The notes beneath the pieces were generated by a model. It was not told the origin of the DNA. It did no database searches and worked only from the letters and a program-made list of their open reading frames with translations. This document shows, in pieces, positions 48,101 through 58,298 of a stretch of DNA of 64,000 nt. Position 1 is the first letter of the stretch; each line of letters begins with the position of its first letter. Source of the DNA: Plasmopara viticola (taxonomy: Eukaryota > Oomycota > Peronosporomycetes > Peronosporales > Peronosporaceae); NCBI GenBank assembly GCA_001695595.3, contig MBPM02000062.1, forward strand, positions 186,001-250,000, in the 5' to 3' direction. The position numbers were made by a program, and so were the translations under genes.

Positions 48101-49317
48101 AATGACACTATTTGGACGACGCCACTTTAAAATGCGGCTTGCAAGCGAATTGGCACGCTCGGCTTTTTTTTTTTTACTTATTTCGCCCATTGTGATTCAC
48201 TGGCAAACAGCAATTTTTGATTGCACAACTTCAAGGTCAGATGTTGCGACCACGATTCACAATTTTAAAAAAGCATGGGTTTTCTCTCCTCTAGAGTGTG
48301 GTCGCATGCTCGTATTGAGCAAGCCGGCTAGTCCATGCAAGAACAAATTGCTTTTTGTGTCGCCGTGAGCATGTTAGATATAGTTAAGTATAATGGGATC
48401 CGAAACAGCTTCTTGAATATTGGCATAGTTTTTTGATTGATTGAGTTAGATAAGCTCAACAACAATTATCAGAATGCTATGCCGTCTTTACTTGTTGCAG
48501 TGTGCTTTTTATATTTCGCTTGGACTTATTTGATGACATGCCTAAGGCAGATCAAAAGTAATGACATCGGCAATGTATTTTCAATTGCTGTAATTAGAGC
48601 AAATTTTCGGTCCAACACTATTGTTATTTTTTGCCGTTTGACATCGAGCGGAAAAATTGAAAGTGGTCAACAGCCTAGCAATAGTCCTTCTCGCTCTCTG
48701 CCGGCAAGAGAAAAACGAAGCAAAATCGTTTGGCTTAGAGGCGTTACGCCAACGGCGTGTAGCAACATCAATTTGTATCTAAATTGAAACGAAACGCATC
48801 GTTAGCTTTCCATGACAGCCAGTAAACATACTCTTTTGGATATGCCTATTGGTTCTGTATGTTAATATCACGATAAAAAATTGATTTTTTTTCACAGAAG
48901 GTTCGCGCCACGAAAATGCTCGATTCGGCAGAATGAACAAACATCGCCCACCATTTGCGCATACCCTAACTCTCTAGTATTTCTTATTCGCTTCCAATTG
49001 ACCTAGCAACGATGGAACTGGACTTCGGTCATTCGACATTTCATTTCTTTGCTAGTGTAATGAAAACATTTCTTAAAACAGCGCCAAGCGAAATGTTGCA
49101 GTCAAGAGTGCTACTTTTTGTCTTGCGTTGTCGATATCCTTCATTTCTGAGGACAATGCAGGCAGAAATCTTTCAATGAAGTATAGCAAGGACACGAGAA
49201 CCGCATCAGCTGTGATCCTCGTAGAATGATGGTCTTTATCTCCGGGTTTAGCGTCCAATTGACCGCATGAGCTACGGAGTCAGAGGCGGCCTCATGTCCA
49301 GAATGTCGCCACATAAC
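33167..49317. other. 16-kb gene-poor stretch, nothing firmly recognised
   Basis: Many 60-190 codon frames are present but they overlap on both strands and lack motifs; the longest (39863-40423 minus, 186 codons) overlaps plus-strand frames of similar quality. A frame at 48102-48368 plus contains an internal MRLASELARSAFFFLLISPI that could be a signal peptide relic, but what follows is not effector-like and a ten-T run lies in it. A palindromic GTGACACCGTCAC near 42529 may belong to an old LTR. I see no tRNA, rRNA or intact transposon. Confidence 0.45.
36969..37214 (-). other. Unrecognised 81-codon open frame without start
   Basis: On the minus strand an open frame runs from just after a TAG at 37215-37217 to a TAA at 36969-36971. 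It reads smoothly (NVARNFATLEFEPHVTPRKY, then SALFEALSPRSTLLTSEALV) but has no ATG before its last third. It could be a gene relic or an exon of something lost. I cannot assign it to a family, and chance is possible. Confidence 0.2.
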
Positions 49318-49322
49318 AATTT
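49318..49322. repeat. Target-site duplication AATTT (left)
   Basis: Exact match to 53765-53769 across the second copia element. Confidence 0.85.
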
Positions 49323-49468
49323 TGTTAAAATTACACCGCTGAATGCATGTTGAACAGGTGAATGGCTTCACAGTATTTACAAGTACGTTACAGTTAGTAA
49401 TTACATATGGTAGCCGTTCATTGGTCAAGATAAATATATTCACTTCGGTCTTTACTTTCTTCTCAACA
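49323..49468 (+). repeat. Decayed copia element, 5' LTR (146 bp)
   Basis: Starts TGTTAAAATTACACC and ends CTTCTCAACA. It is paired with 53618-53764. Confidence 0.92.
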
Positions 49469-49510
49469 GGTTAACAGCCGCAACAAGCTCAAGCAACGTT
49501 CTCGCTAAAT

Positions 49511-52500
49511 ATGAACAAGCGCACCGAAGTCCTCCTAGGAAGTGGTAACTATTACCACTGGGAGTTTAACATGAGGATGACCCTGGCGCGGAAGGGTCTC
49601 CTGGGACACATCATGGCCGTCAAGGAAGAGAAGGACGTCACGGAGGCGTGGCTGGTTAATGATGCCAAGGCGCTAGGCATCATTGCTCAAGGCGTTGAGA
49701 TCCAGCACCAGACCAAGATTCGGTCGGCTACGCGTGCTATGGAGGCGTAGGGAACCCTCCGCGATTTCTACAATCGCTCGACTCTTCACAATCGTGTTGT
49801 GATAACTCGTCGACTACATGAGTTCAAGATGGAAAGTGGAACAAGCATGGCAGAGCATTTGGACTCTTTTGACGAGCTAGTAGTGGGACTACAGACTACG
49901 GGAGAGCAAATTGATGAGTCACGCCAGCTGGTGGTACTTCTCAGCAGTCTACCTTCGGAGTACGACTTGATTTCGTCGATTGTGGAAAATGCAAGGGATA
50001 TTTCGCTGATAGAAGTCAAGGAGAAGCTGCTCAAAGAGTCGGAGAAGCTGCAGAGGAAAGAAGCTACGGAGAAAGCGTTTCGCGTAAATGGAAATGGAAA
50101 TGCTAGAAGATTCAAAGGTAGACGGGACAATGGGCGAAAGGGTGGTCCTCCACGCAATAACGGCGGATTCAAGGGCAAGTGCTTCAACTGTGACCAGTTT
50201 GGACAAATGAAGCGGAACTGCCCGGCCGGTAAGAGATTCAACAGCGACGACACGGTGTTTGCTGTTGGTGAAGGGAAGTCATCAGGATGGCTGATTGACA
50301 GTGGAGCAACTTCCCACATGACCCCACACAGGAAGGACTTGTTTGATTACAAGGGCCTAGAAGCTAGCATCGAAGTTACGATTGCAGACGGGAAGAAGTT
50401 GCTTGTCAAAGGAGCGGGCACGGTAAAATTGACTGATTTGAACGGAATGAGGATTCGCATGGTTGAAGTTCTGCACATTCCCGGACTCGACAGAAGGTTG
50501 CTGTCAGTTGGCAAGCTGGCAGAGCGTGGCATAAGTGTGGAATTCTCGCGTTCGTCATGTGTCATTTGGAACAAGAAGCAAGCAATTGCGTCGGGCACAA
50601 CAGTTGGAAAATCGTATTTTCTTGACTGTGAGCAAGAAGAAGCATGTCTCGTTGAATATACCGGGGCTGACAATCAGTGGGAGCTTTGGCATGCACGCAT
50701 GGGGCACCCCAGCAAGGATGCGCTGATCAGGACACAGCGATTAACTAATGGTATCCCAATTTTCAAGCAAAGAGTGGAAATATTGTGTGCCGGGTGTTTA
50801 AAGGGCAAGCAGACGATCACGGTGTTTCCGTCTCGTTCAATGACAAAGACGACACGTGTGTTGGAGCGTGTTCACACAGATGTCATGGGGCCAATGCGAA
50901 CTATCTCGAAGGGTGGTGCCAAATACATTCTCACGTTTGTGGATGACTTTTCACGATATGTTGCATTTTTTTTGATCAAGAGCAAGAGTGAAGTGACTGG
51001 CAAGTTCAAGAAGTTTCAGACATTATACGAAAACCAGTGGGGTGCACGACTAATGTGTTTGCGATCCGACAACGGAACCGAGTTCGTAAACAAGAAAATG
51101 GCAGGAATATGTCAAGAAAACGGCATTGTACACCAGCGCTCCGTCCCATACAGCCCGCAGCAGAACGGAGTAGCGGAGCGTATGAACAGGACAATTATGG
51201 AGAAAGCCCGCAGCATGTTACACTACAAGAGCGTATCGATGGAATGGTGGGCGGAAGCGGTAACTACAGCGGTTTATTCAATTAACCGCTCCAGCAATAC
51301 GGTCCATCCTGACACCACGCCGTATGAGCTAGTTTTGAAAATGAAGCCTCGAATGGATCACCTGCGCGTATTTGGTTCGCAAGGCTACGCTCATATTGAC
51401 GATGTGAAATGGACGAAACTGGAACCCAAGAGCTTCAAGTGTATGTTTCTTGGCTATGCAGAGAATGTCAAGAGCTATCGCGTGTTTGACTTGGAGAATG
51501 CCAAGATTAAAGTGACCCGCTCTGTAAAGTTGGATGAGCGTGAGGTGGGCGGCATCTACGACACGCAAGACCTTAAGCCGGAACCAACTCTTCAAGTAAT
51601 GAAGGATGGTGATGAAGTCAATGTTCAGCATCAAGTGGATCGATAGTCAGTTCCGGACGATCCCATGGGAGCTGTCGAAGAGAAAGTCAAGGATGTCGAT
51701 ATGGAGGATGTACATCGTTCGCCAAGAGCCGTTGTACAGCGGCTAATGCCTTCTGAGAGCCCTGTACGAAACGGGCTTGAGCTAACGGAGTATCATCAAC
51801 CTTCCCAAGTGCAACAAGAAGATCGTTTGGTGTTTCGGCCTGAATTGGAGCGAACACAAATAAGACGTGAGCCAGTGCTAATGCTAAGAAACGATTCCGA
51901 TGGTGGAGAGTCAACAGAAGGCAGTGAGGGCCCACCGACTCCAAAGCGTGCTAGGATTGACGAAGATGGACTAATTGCGGAAGCCTTTCTTGCCTACGCT
52001 GTGAATATTGCCGATGATACGGACTCACCAACTACTTATACTCAAGCAATGGCAAGCGACGATGCAATGAAATGGCGTGAAGCAATGGATGCTGAGCTTC
52101 GCTCTCACGAAGAGAATGAAACGTGGACATTGCAGCCACGAGGGAAAATTGGACGCGCAATTGGATCACGATGGGTATTTCCCAAAAAGCGTGATCAGAA
52201 TGGAGCTATCGTGCGATACAAGGCACGACTAGTCGCGAAAGGTTTCAAGCAGAAGTATGGCGTTGACTTTTTCGGGACATATTCCCCGGTTGCCAACACG
52301 AATTCGATCCAAATAATTTTCACGGTATGTGTTGAATGTGGCTATCAAATGGAACAGCTGGACGTCGACACGGCTTTTCTTAATAGTGTGTTGACGGAAA
52401 CGTTTTTATGGAAGTTCCGCTTGGTGTCGACAATGCTCAAGGATACATATGTCAACTAAACAAGGCTATTTACGGACTTAAGCAAACAGCGAGTGCCTGG

Positions 52501-53604
52501 AACAAGACAATACATCGTGTCTTCGTCAGAAATGGCTTTAAGAGTTGCGGAGCAGATCAATTTGTCTATGTCAAGAGAACTAAAGAAGGTTTTGCTTACG
52601 TTGGACTATATGTGGATGACATGATTATCGCAGCAAGAAGCAGCAAAGAATTAAGTAAGTAAAAGGAGTACTCAAGAATGCTTTCAAGATGAAGGAGCTT
52701 GGTCAGGCGGAATTTATTTTGGGTTTGGAAATTGATCACGACAGGCCAGCTGAAATATTGATGATCAAACAGACTCGCTACATCGATGACGTGGTCAAGC
52801 GATTCGGCCAACAAGATGCCAAAAGTGTTGAAAACCCTTGCGTATCAGGATTGAAGCTGTCGTCAAAGCAGTCACCCACAACGGAAGAGGGACGGTCGAC
52901 AATGCGATCAAAGCCTTATCGCTCTTTGATTGGATGCTTGCTGTACATAACGACATGCACTCGGCCTGATATTGCTTACGTGGTGACGCAGCTATCACGT
53001 TTTCTGGAGAACCCAGGACTACAACATTGGAGTGCAGCAATTCGAGTAGTACGGTATCTGAAGACCACGTGTCAAATTGGTATCGTCTACCGAGGAACTG
53101 GAAGCGTTACGGTCAAGGCATACTCGGATGCAGGTTGGGGCAGCAACACGGATGACAGACGCTCGGTCTCGGGAATTATGGTCATGATTGCAAGCGCACC
53201 AGTGGTTTTTAAGTCGAAGTACCAGCGGACAGTTGTGCTGAGCTCAGCGGAAGCTGAGTATATGGCTCTCAGTTCAAGCACACAAGAAGTTCTTTGGACG
53301 CGCGACAATGCTAAAGGACATGGGTCACGAGCAAGTTGAAGGCACATAGGTTTGGGAAGATGACCAGGGTGCTATTGCGTTAGCCAATAACGCCGGATAC
53401 CATGCTAGGACGAAGCATGTGGACATCAAGAACCACTTTATTCGTGAGAACGTGCAAGAAGGACTGCTGAAGATCGAATATATCGACACGAAGAGTCAGC
53501 TTGCAGATATGCTGACGAAGGCAGTTGGGACCAAGATGCTTAAGTATCTGCGCGAAGCCACCGGAATCAAGACCAAGTCAGCAACAAAGGACACACAGCA
53601 TTAG
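49511..53604 (+). pseudogene. Copia gag-pol polyprotein, inactivated
   Basis: Domains in order: gag; a zinc knuckle CFNCDQFGQMKRNC in which the expected zinc-binding His is Gln; the protease box WLIDSGATSHM; the integrase with HTDVMGPM, FVDDFSRY, LRSDNGTEF and [14 protein letters not shown]; the reverse transcriptase with [30 protein letters not shown] and GLYVDDMIIA; and RNase H with SSAEAEYMAL and RTKHVDIKNHF. Visible lesions: TAG at 49748-49750 in gag; TAG at 51644-51646 between integrase and reverse transcriptase; a single-base frameshift in a T-run near 52395-52407; a further shift with a stop near 52660; a shift near 53300; and TAG at 53347-53349. Translation would stop after 79 codons, so no functional polyprotein is expected. 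The start ATG 49511 lies 43 nt after the LTR. Confidence 0.93.
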
Positions 53605-53617
53605 CGGTGAGTGGGAG

Positions 53618-53764
53618 TGTTGAAATTACACCGCTGAATTCATGTTGAACAGGTGAATGGCTTCACAGTATTTACAAGTACGTTACAGTTAGTACTTACA
53701 TATGGTAGCTGTTCATTGGTCAAGATAAATATATTCACTTCGGTTTTTACTTTTCTTCTTAACA
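53618..53764 (+). repeat. Decayed copia element, 3' LTR (147 bp)
   Basis: Starts TGTTGAAATTACACC and ends CTTCTTAACA. It differs from 49323-49468 by about six substitutions and one inserted T. Confidence 0.92.
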
Positions 53765-53769
53765 AATTT
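53765..53769. repeat. Target-site duplication AATTT (right)
   Basis: Exact match to 49318-49322. Confidence 0.85.
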
Positions 53770-54901
53770 TATGTCCCGTTCGTATTTACCAGATTGATGC
53801 AAGACGCATTCCACTTAAGCCAGCCATTGCCAGCTTGTTCTTGAGGTAGATGTTATCGTATACCATTATTCTTTTCTTGTAACAACCCATCTTCTTTAAT
53901 TCACCTGTTTTGCTTCTTTTTGGTACAGTTGATTCTCACAGTAAAGCCGTTAAATTTATCAAAAGCTTTATTAGAGCTTCCCGCTGTTTCAAAAATAAGG
54001 TTTGACAAGGTGGTTGCGTGCAAAAACAATAAAAATAATTTGAGGAATTGGTGTTGAATAGGAATGTCTACTGGCGCTGATATGTTTTTAAGAAAAGCAG
54101 TAGCTGAAGATATGAAGCTGTACTTTTATTAGGGTATAGACCGCTCCGATTACTTACTCAAGAGGTCTTTTTTTGATACGGTTACTACTTACTAATTATT
54201 GTTTCATATCGCGAGAAAATGTGGAACAAAGCTATTTCTCACGCACGCAATGGTTCTTACGGGACACAAGGCTGTGGACACCTACAATATGTTTTATAAT
54301 ACGTGTTGCTTGTGCAGTACGACACACGGCTTAAATTTGTACGCTTGCAAAGTTATGAGCGATGCACACAGGAATCGCTTGCGATAAACTTGGTATTATT
54401 AATCTGAATATATTAGGGTCACTTGAAATGTGACTAGTTCCGCAATGCGTTAGGTCGTGCAAGTCTCTCAAGTGTTTTCCTCCTCTCCTCCTCTCCTTCC
54501 ATACTGATTTGCAATATTTCTGGAACTCCAAGAAGATAGGAAGCTCGGAAGTTGCGTCTACAAGCAAAGCAAGGAGCAAGCGGGCAACAAGCGAAACAAA
54601 AGCGATTCGGCAACATTCATAGCAAGCGCAAGACAACGTTCTTCTAATAAACTCATCGTCGTCACACGGAACGTAGGAAAGAAGGTTGGCACAGAGTGTG
54701 TCAAGCCTCGGCTGGCCAATATCTACTTTGTTGCGGATTGACTTTGCTGCTGATTTGCTTAGAGAACAGTAAATGGTCCCATCCACAGTGGGAGTCTTCA
54801 AATTATACCTCGGGCGGTTTTTTATTTGCTAGTCTACCGGTATTTCAGTCGCAGAAAGGACGTGCCGTAATTAATTGGTGCATGGTGTCAAGCTACCATG
54901 G
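53770..54901. other. Intergenic, nothing firmly recognised
   Basis: A 156-codon minus-strand frame (54331-54801) and a 62-codon plus-strand frame (54199-54387) overlap each other at 54331-54387. Neither has motifs, a signal peptide or a promoter-like start. The former contains a leucine/alanine-rich stretch and a clustered CACYECC, and may be a chance or relic frame. Confidence 0.4.
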
Positions 54902-54917
54902 CGGCATTTCGCAACTT
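54902..54917 (+). promoter_or_regulatory. Oomycete-type initiator (Inr) of the second secreted-protein gene
   Basis: CGGCATTTCGCAACTT agrees with the core CATTYYNCAWTTT at 12 of 13 positions (54905-54917); only the bases 5' of CATT differ from the consensus. It stands about 38 nt upstream of ATG 54945, nearly the same distance as in the paralog at 16172. Confidence 0.6.
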
Positions 54918-54944
54918 GCGTCGTATAACCTTCACCAAGGAAGC

Positions 54945-55304
54945 ATGCAATTGCATTTTTTGACCCTTGCGATCGCGGTTACTCTATTGGCAAGCAATGA
55001 CGACTTCACCACCGCCTCTACTAGAACAGATTCGACAGCGATAACAGCCGATAATCATCGCACTGCAGGATCCAGCCCTATCGTTTATCCAGTGAATGTC
55101 GCGGCTGTAAAGGAAATTCGTGCAAACGTTCACGTGGTGCCTGCTGTGCCGGGTGGCATCGTGGTAAGGCCCGAGAGTAAGGAAACCGAGACGAATTCTA
55201 AGTATTACAAGAATGGCCTCAAGCAGCGCCTGAAAAGATTTATCAAGCGATATCTTGGTTTAGGACACGGTAAAAAGCACGGAACAGCGAAGACTCAATC
55301 GTAA
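54945..55304 (+). CDS. Small secreted protein, 119 aa, paralog of the 16.2-kb effector candidate
   Basis: The open frame begins at 54696, but ATG 54945 gives the signal peptide MQLHFLTLAIAVTLLASNDD and lies just after an oomycete Inr, so I choose it. The mature part is Thr/Ala/Val-rich without cysteines. It has no RXLR and no clear EER; KEIRANV (56-62) is at most a vestige. The C-terminus NSKYYKNGLKQRLKRFIKRY (84-103) followed by LGLGHGKKHG is strongly basic and may be an amphipathic helix. It aligns with the tail of the protein at 16172-16501 (shared TNS-YY--GL-QR---FI----G), and the signal-peptide ends (ALVANDFSTA against LLASNDDFTTA) match too. The paralog's tail is acidic or neutral where this one is Lys/Arg-rich. 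AATAAA at 55329-55334 may be a polyadenylation signal. Host-directed effector is the likeliest class; function unknown. Confidence 0.7.
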   Translation: MQLHFLTLAIAVTLLASNDDFTTASTRTDSTAITADNHRTAGSSPIVYPVNVAAVKEIRANVHVVPAVPGGIVVRPESKETETNSKYYKNGLKQRLKRFIKRYLGLGHGKKHGTAKTQS

Positions 55305-57774
55305 AAGACTTAGGATACACCTACTAACAATAAAAAGGCATACATCAGAGCGCATTGTCGAAGTTGATGACATTAGGGTCTACTCATTCTTTTGTATTCA
55401 ATGTGCTAAAAATGAGCTAATTAACGTCAAGTATGGCGGCATCTACATTGTCCCTCCCCCTTCTTACCACGATGAAGCAGTTTGAAGTGTTGGTTAATGA
55501 TAATGGCGCTGGTCTCGTGGCTAAAATGGTCGTGGTATCGTTTATTCGTGCTTAAATTTTGTGTTAGACCGGCGAGTGTGCCGCAGACCACGCGCAGCAT
55601 CTTACGGATTGCTACAGGACATTTTTATGGTCATATGCAAGCTTATACTATCATCATCGTGACCGAGTTGTGATCTGATTCCACTTTTTGCGTTCATTCG
55701 TAGTGCTGCACCACACCAAGGTATTGATTTTGAAAATAAAAAAGCATTAAGAATGTCATAGGTCCCAAACGCACACCTTCCGCTCAACCAAAATATCGAC
55801 CCCTGAAGCAATTTTTGTCATTTGTGGTGCAGGAGTGCGGCGTACTCAATTGACACGGTATGACGACGCTTGCTGATGAAAGAAACAAGAGCCAGAAAGA
55901 AATGTGTGGAATTGCTTTATCGAGTGGGTGCGCATCGAAGGATAGACAGTGTGCTACAGAGGTCTCAGATCCAGCTGCCAAACATGGGCAAGCAGTTTGC
56001 AATGTTCGAGCTTTAAGCACTTTCCCAATCCTCAGTACTTATTTCCCAAGCGGCCTCACATTCCTCGTCGGTCAAGACCCCTTTCAAGATTTACCTTAGA
56101 CTCTCTTCCGTAAAAGAACGTTGCCTTGTGCTCGCTTTAATGTTGCCCAACCGCTTCTTGCTTCGCTTATAGACGCGACTTTTGTGATCTCTATTATCCA
56201 CATGACTGGAAGCTTCAAGAGCTTTGCTAAACTGCAGGAAGTCTTCTAAGACTTGCACAACCTTGCGTTCGTCGCAAGCGATATCAGTGTGAGCCCATCG
56301 ACATCGCTCATTTCACAGTGGGCGCAAGCTTCATAACAATTTGAGTATTAGCTACTTCTCGCTTAATCCTATGTTATTGTTGCTAGTGCACTATCAGCGT
56401 GACTGCGTATACCTACAACGTCAATTATTCACCACAAGCTCGATTTACGTGTTGCGTGTGCGACCCTCGGATTTAGAAATTATAACCGTATTATAAGGTC
56501 TTTCAAACACTTTATGTTTTGAGCCCGAGCACTACCACCATATGTTGCCGTAGACTGAGTATAATGTTTGGCTGCGAATGGGAAAGCCGTCCATTGTGAC
56601 TGATGTCCATTCGAAAAGAGACGGAGTCTATACTTTCCATATTGAAGTCATTAGTGAGCATGGGCTTACACGCTGCACGAGCACAAACATTTAAGTTACC
56701 AATCGTACTAGATGGATTAAAAACCTTTTTGAGTTGGGGATGACAATGATCACGACTTACTGCCTCTATTAATCCGAAGCGAGTACAGCCTCAATTCAAT
56801 CCAAAGCGAACGATCAAATGTCACGCGGGTCAAATAGCCACTTAAAAGTATTAAGCTTATTGCCAAGCACTACCACCAAGGCAAAACTCAAGACTTGATA
56901 ATGAACGACCTGGGGTACGAAGGGAATGTAGGAACATACAATGAGAAACATCTGTATGAGCACATCCCTGTCAGCTACTTTAGAACAAACTTGAAAGTGT
57001 GATGCTGGCAAATCAATCTTGATTTGGGCCATACTTTGTATGACCCTGGTGGTTATACCGATTTCTACTTTCACCCGAACATAGCGTCTCTTTCGAAGTC
57101 TAACCTCAAAGTTTAGTCGTTTCATGCTTTAGAGATCTAACGGTGGCGATAGCTACTCTAAGATTTCGAATAAAATGATTACACGATCGACTTTCAAGAA
57201 CCTATTATTGCCTTGCAGATTTTTCACAAAAAGAAAAGAATTAGAAAAAGATTCCTTCATACATTTTTGTACCCAAGTTCTCGCTTACTTTATCCAAACT
57301 TCAAGCTAATTTTAATGCTCGACTCAAAGATTGCTCAAAAGTGTATGGGTATGTTCTGTTGGGTCTCTTCAGACCCTAACTTCCTCATTGCGTTCTCGAA
57401 TTACATTTCCATCGCATCACACTAATAATCGGGCTTCTATATCTATGAAGTAGCGCGATCTCAGTGATAGCCACAATATCAGGCACTTGGCACAGTCGCG
57501 AACTGGGCAGTCGGTTGTGATGCTTAGTAAGGTGACACGGTGCGCATTACCTATGATGCATACTGAGCATTTTGGAGAGGGTGATCCGGCCATAACGCAG
57601 TCTTTAATTATTGGGATGTCAGCTTGCGATCATACATCAAAGTCTCTAATAAAACATAAGGTCGACCGACAGCTAAATCAACACGGTGTTTCGTTAAACA
57701 CGAGATAAATCCGCTACGTTTATTTAGACATAACATTTGGTTGCGAGCGTGCAATACCCATGTCGCCTCCTAAA
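55305..57774. other. Intergenic, nothing recognised
   Basis: Only short overlapping frames without motifs. The longest (56814-57125 minus, 103 codons) has a hydrophobic segment near its C-terminus but no recognisable family, start context or neighbour. Confidence 0.45.
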
Positions 57775-57929
57775 CTATTTGCCCTTCGTTCGTTTACGCT
57801 CAGCACTCGCCTTGTTCTTGTCATCTTTATGTTTGAAATCTGTCAATTTCATGGCTATCTCGACGGAACTCTCGAGTTTTTTATTACGAAAGTCTAATAT
57901 TTTTGCTACTGCATTTGTGACACGGGATA
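57775..57929 (-). pseudogene. Out-of-frame second module of the KXLR-EER secreted protein
   Basis: Directly after the stop of the upstream frame, the minus strand keeps an open frame, offset by one base, that ends with TAG at 57775-57777. It repeats the last third of the preceding protein: both contain SRVTNAVA, RNKKLESSVEIA and ASAERKR. The upstream module has an extra 9 bp (three codons). A length difference divisible by three suggests that both modules were once read in frame. The offset fits one base lost in the A-run near 57947-57952. Confidence 0.65.
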
Positions 57930-57946
57930 TCAGGCCCTTAATTGTG
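57791..57946 (-). repeat. Tandem duplication, downstream unit (156 bp)
   Basis: Begins CGTTTACGCTCAGCACTCGCC and ends GGCCCTTAATTGTG on the plus strand. It is paired with 57976-58140, with about 85 percent identity by eye. Confidence 0.85.
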
Positions 57947-58298
57947 TTTTTTCCGCTTCTTTTTCTCGACGGCGACGTTTACGCTCAGCACTCGCCATGG
58001 TCTTGTCATTTTTATATTTTAAATCTGTCGCTTTCCTGAGGTCCTCGGCTATCTCGACGGAACTTTCGAGTTTTTTATTACGTAAGTTAAAAATTCTTGC
58101 TACGGCATTTGTGACACGGGAAGTCAGGCCCTTAATTGTGCCTCTTTCGCTTCTCTCTTCCTCGACGACGACGTGCTGAGCTTCGCGCAGCTGTTTGGGA
58201 CGAGCTTCGTGGCGCTTCTGGTCGAAGGCAACTGCCGTTCTCTGCATGGAAGCGGAGACAAATGCGAGTAGAGCAGCAACTACGTACGAAATCCGCAT
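57930..58298 (-). CDS. Secreted KXLR-EEER effector candidate, 122 aa
   Basis: The frame opens at 58367, but ATG 58298 places a good signal peptide first: MRISYVVAALLAFVSASMQR, cleavage near residue 24 after TAVA. Then follow KQLR (35-38), a one-residue variant of RXLR, and EEER (46-49) at normal spacing, the layout of translocated Peronosporales effectors. The C-terminal domain (from about 52) is a charged, probably helical module: GLTSRVTNAVARIF, RNKKLESSVEIAEDL, then a very basic SAERKRRRREKEAEK that could act as a nuclear localisation signal. The stop falls where a one-base shift separates this module from a second tandem copy (57775-57929), so the protein may be a truncated form of a two-module effector. 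There are no cysteines. No strong Inr was found upstream. Confidence 0.75.
   Translation of the reverse strand: MRISYVVAALLAFVSASMQRTAVAFDQKRHEARPKQLREAQHVVVEEERSERGTIKGLTSRVTNAVARIFNLRNKKLESSVEIAEDLRKATDLKYKNDKTMASAERKRRRREKEAEKTQLRA
57976..58140 (-). repeat. Tandem duplication, upstream unit (165 bp)
   Basis: Coding unit inside the secreted-protein gene. It is 9 bp longer than the paired unit at 57791-57946 because of extra sequence around 58035-58045. Confidence 0.85.

Larger units (their letters stand above)
49323..53764 (+). mobile_element. Ty1/copia LTR retrotransposon, decayed but full-length
   Basis: A 4442-bp element on the plus strand bounded by canonical TG...CA LTRs of 146 and 147 bp and a perfect 5-bp TSD (AATTT). 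The LTRs differ at about six positions plus one single-base indel, roughly 4-5 percent. It is therefore clearly older than the element at 9083-13449. The two elements belong to different families, since neither the LTRs nor the proteins are close. The purine-rich tract GTGAGTGGGAG stands directly before the 3' LTR. The internal gag-pol frame carries several inactivating lesions. Confidence 0.95.

Noticed and set aside
48102..48368. Possible signal peptide MRLASELARSAFFFLLISPI
   Set aside because: The hydrophobic part comes from a long T-run and the downstream sequence has no effector features.
54331..54801. 156-codon minus-strand frame before the second effector candidate
   Set aside because: No motif or start context; it overlaps another frame on the plus strand.
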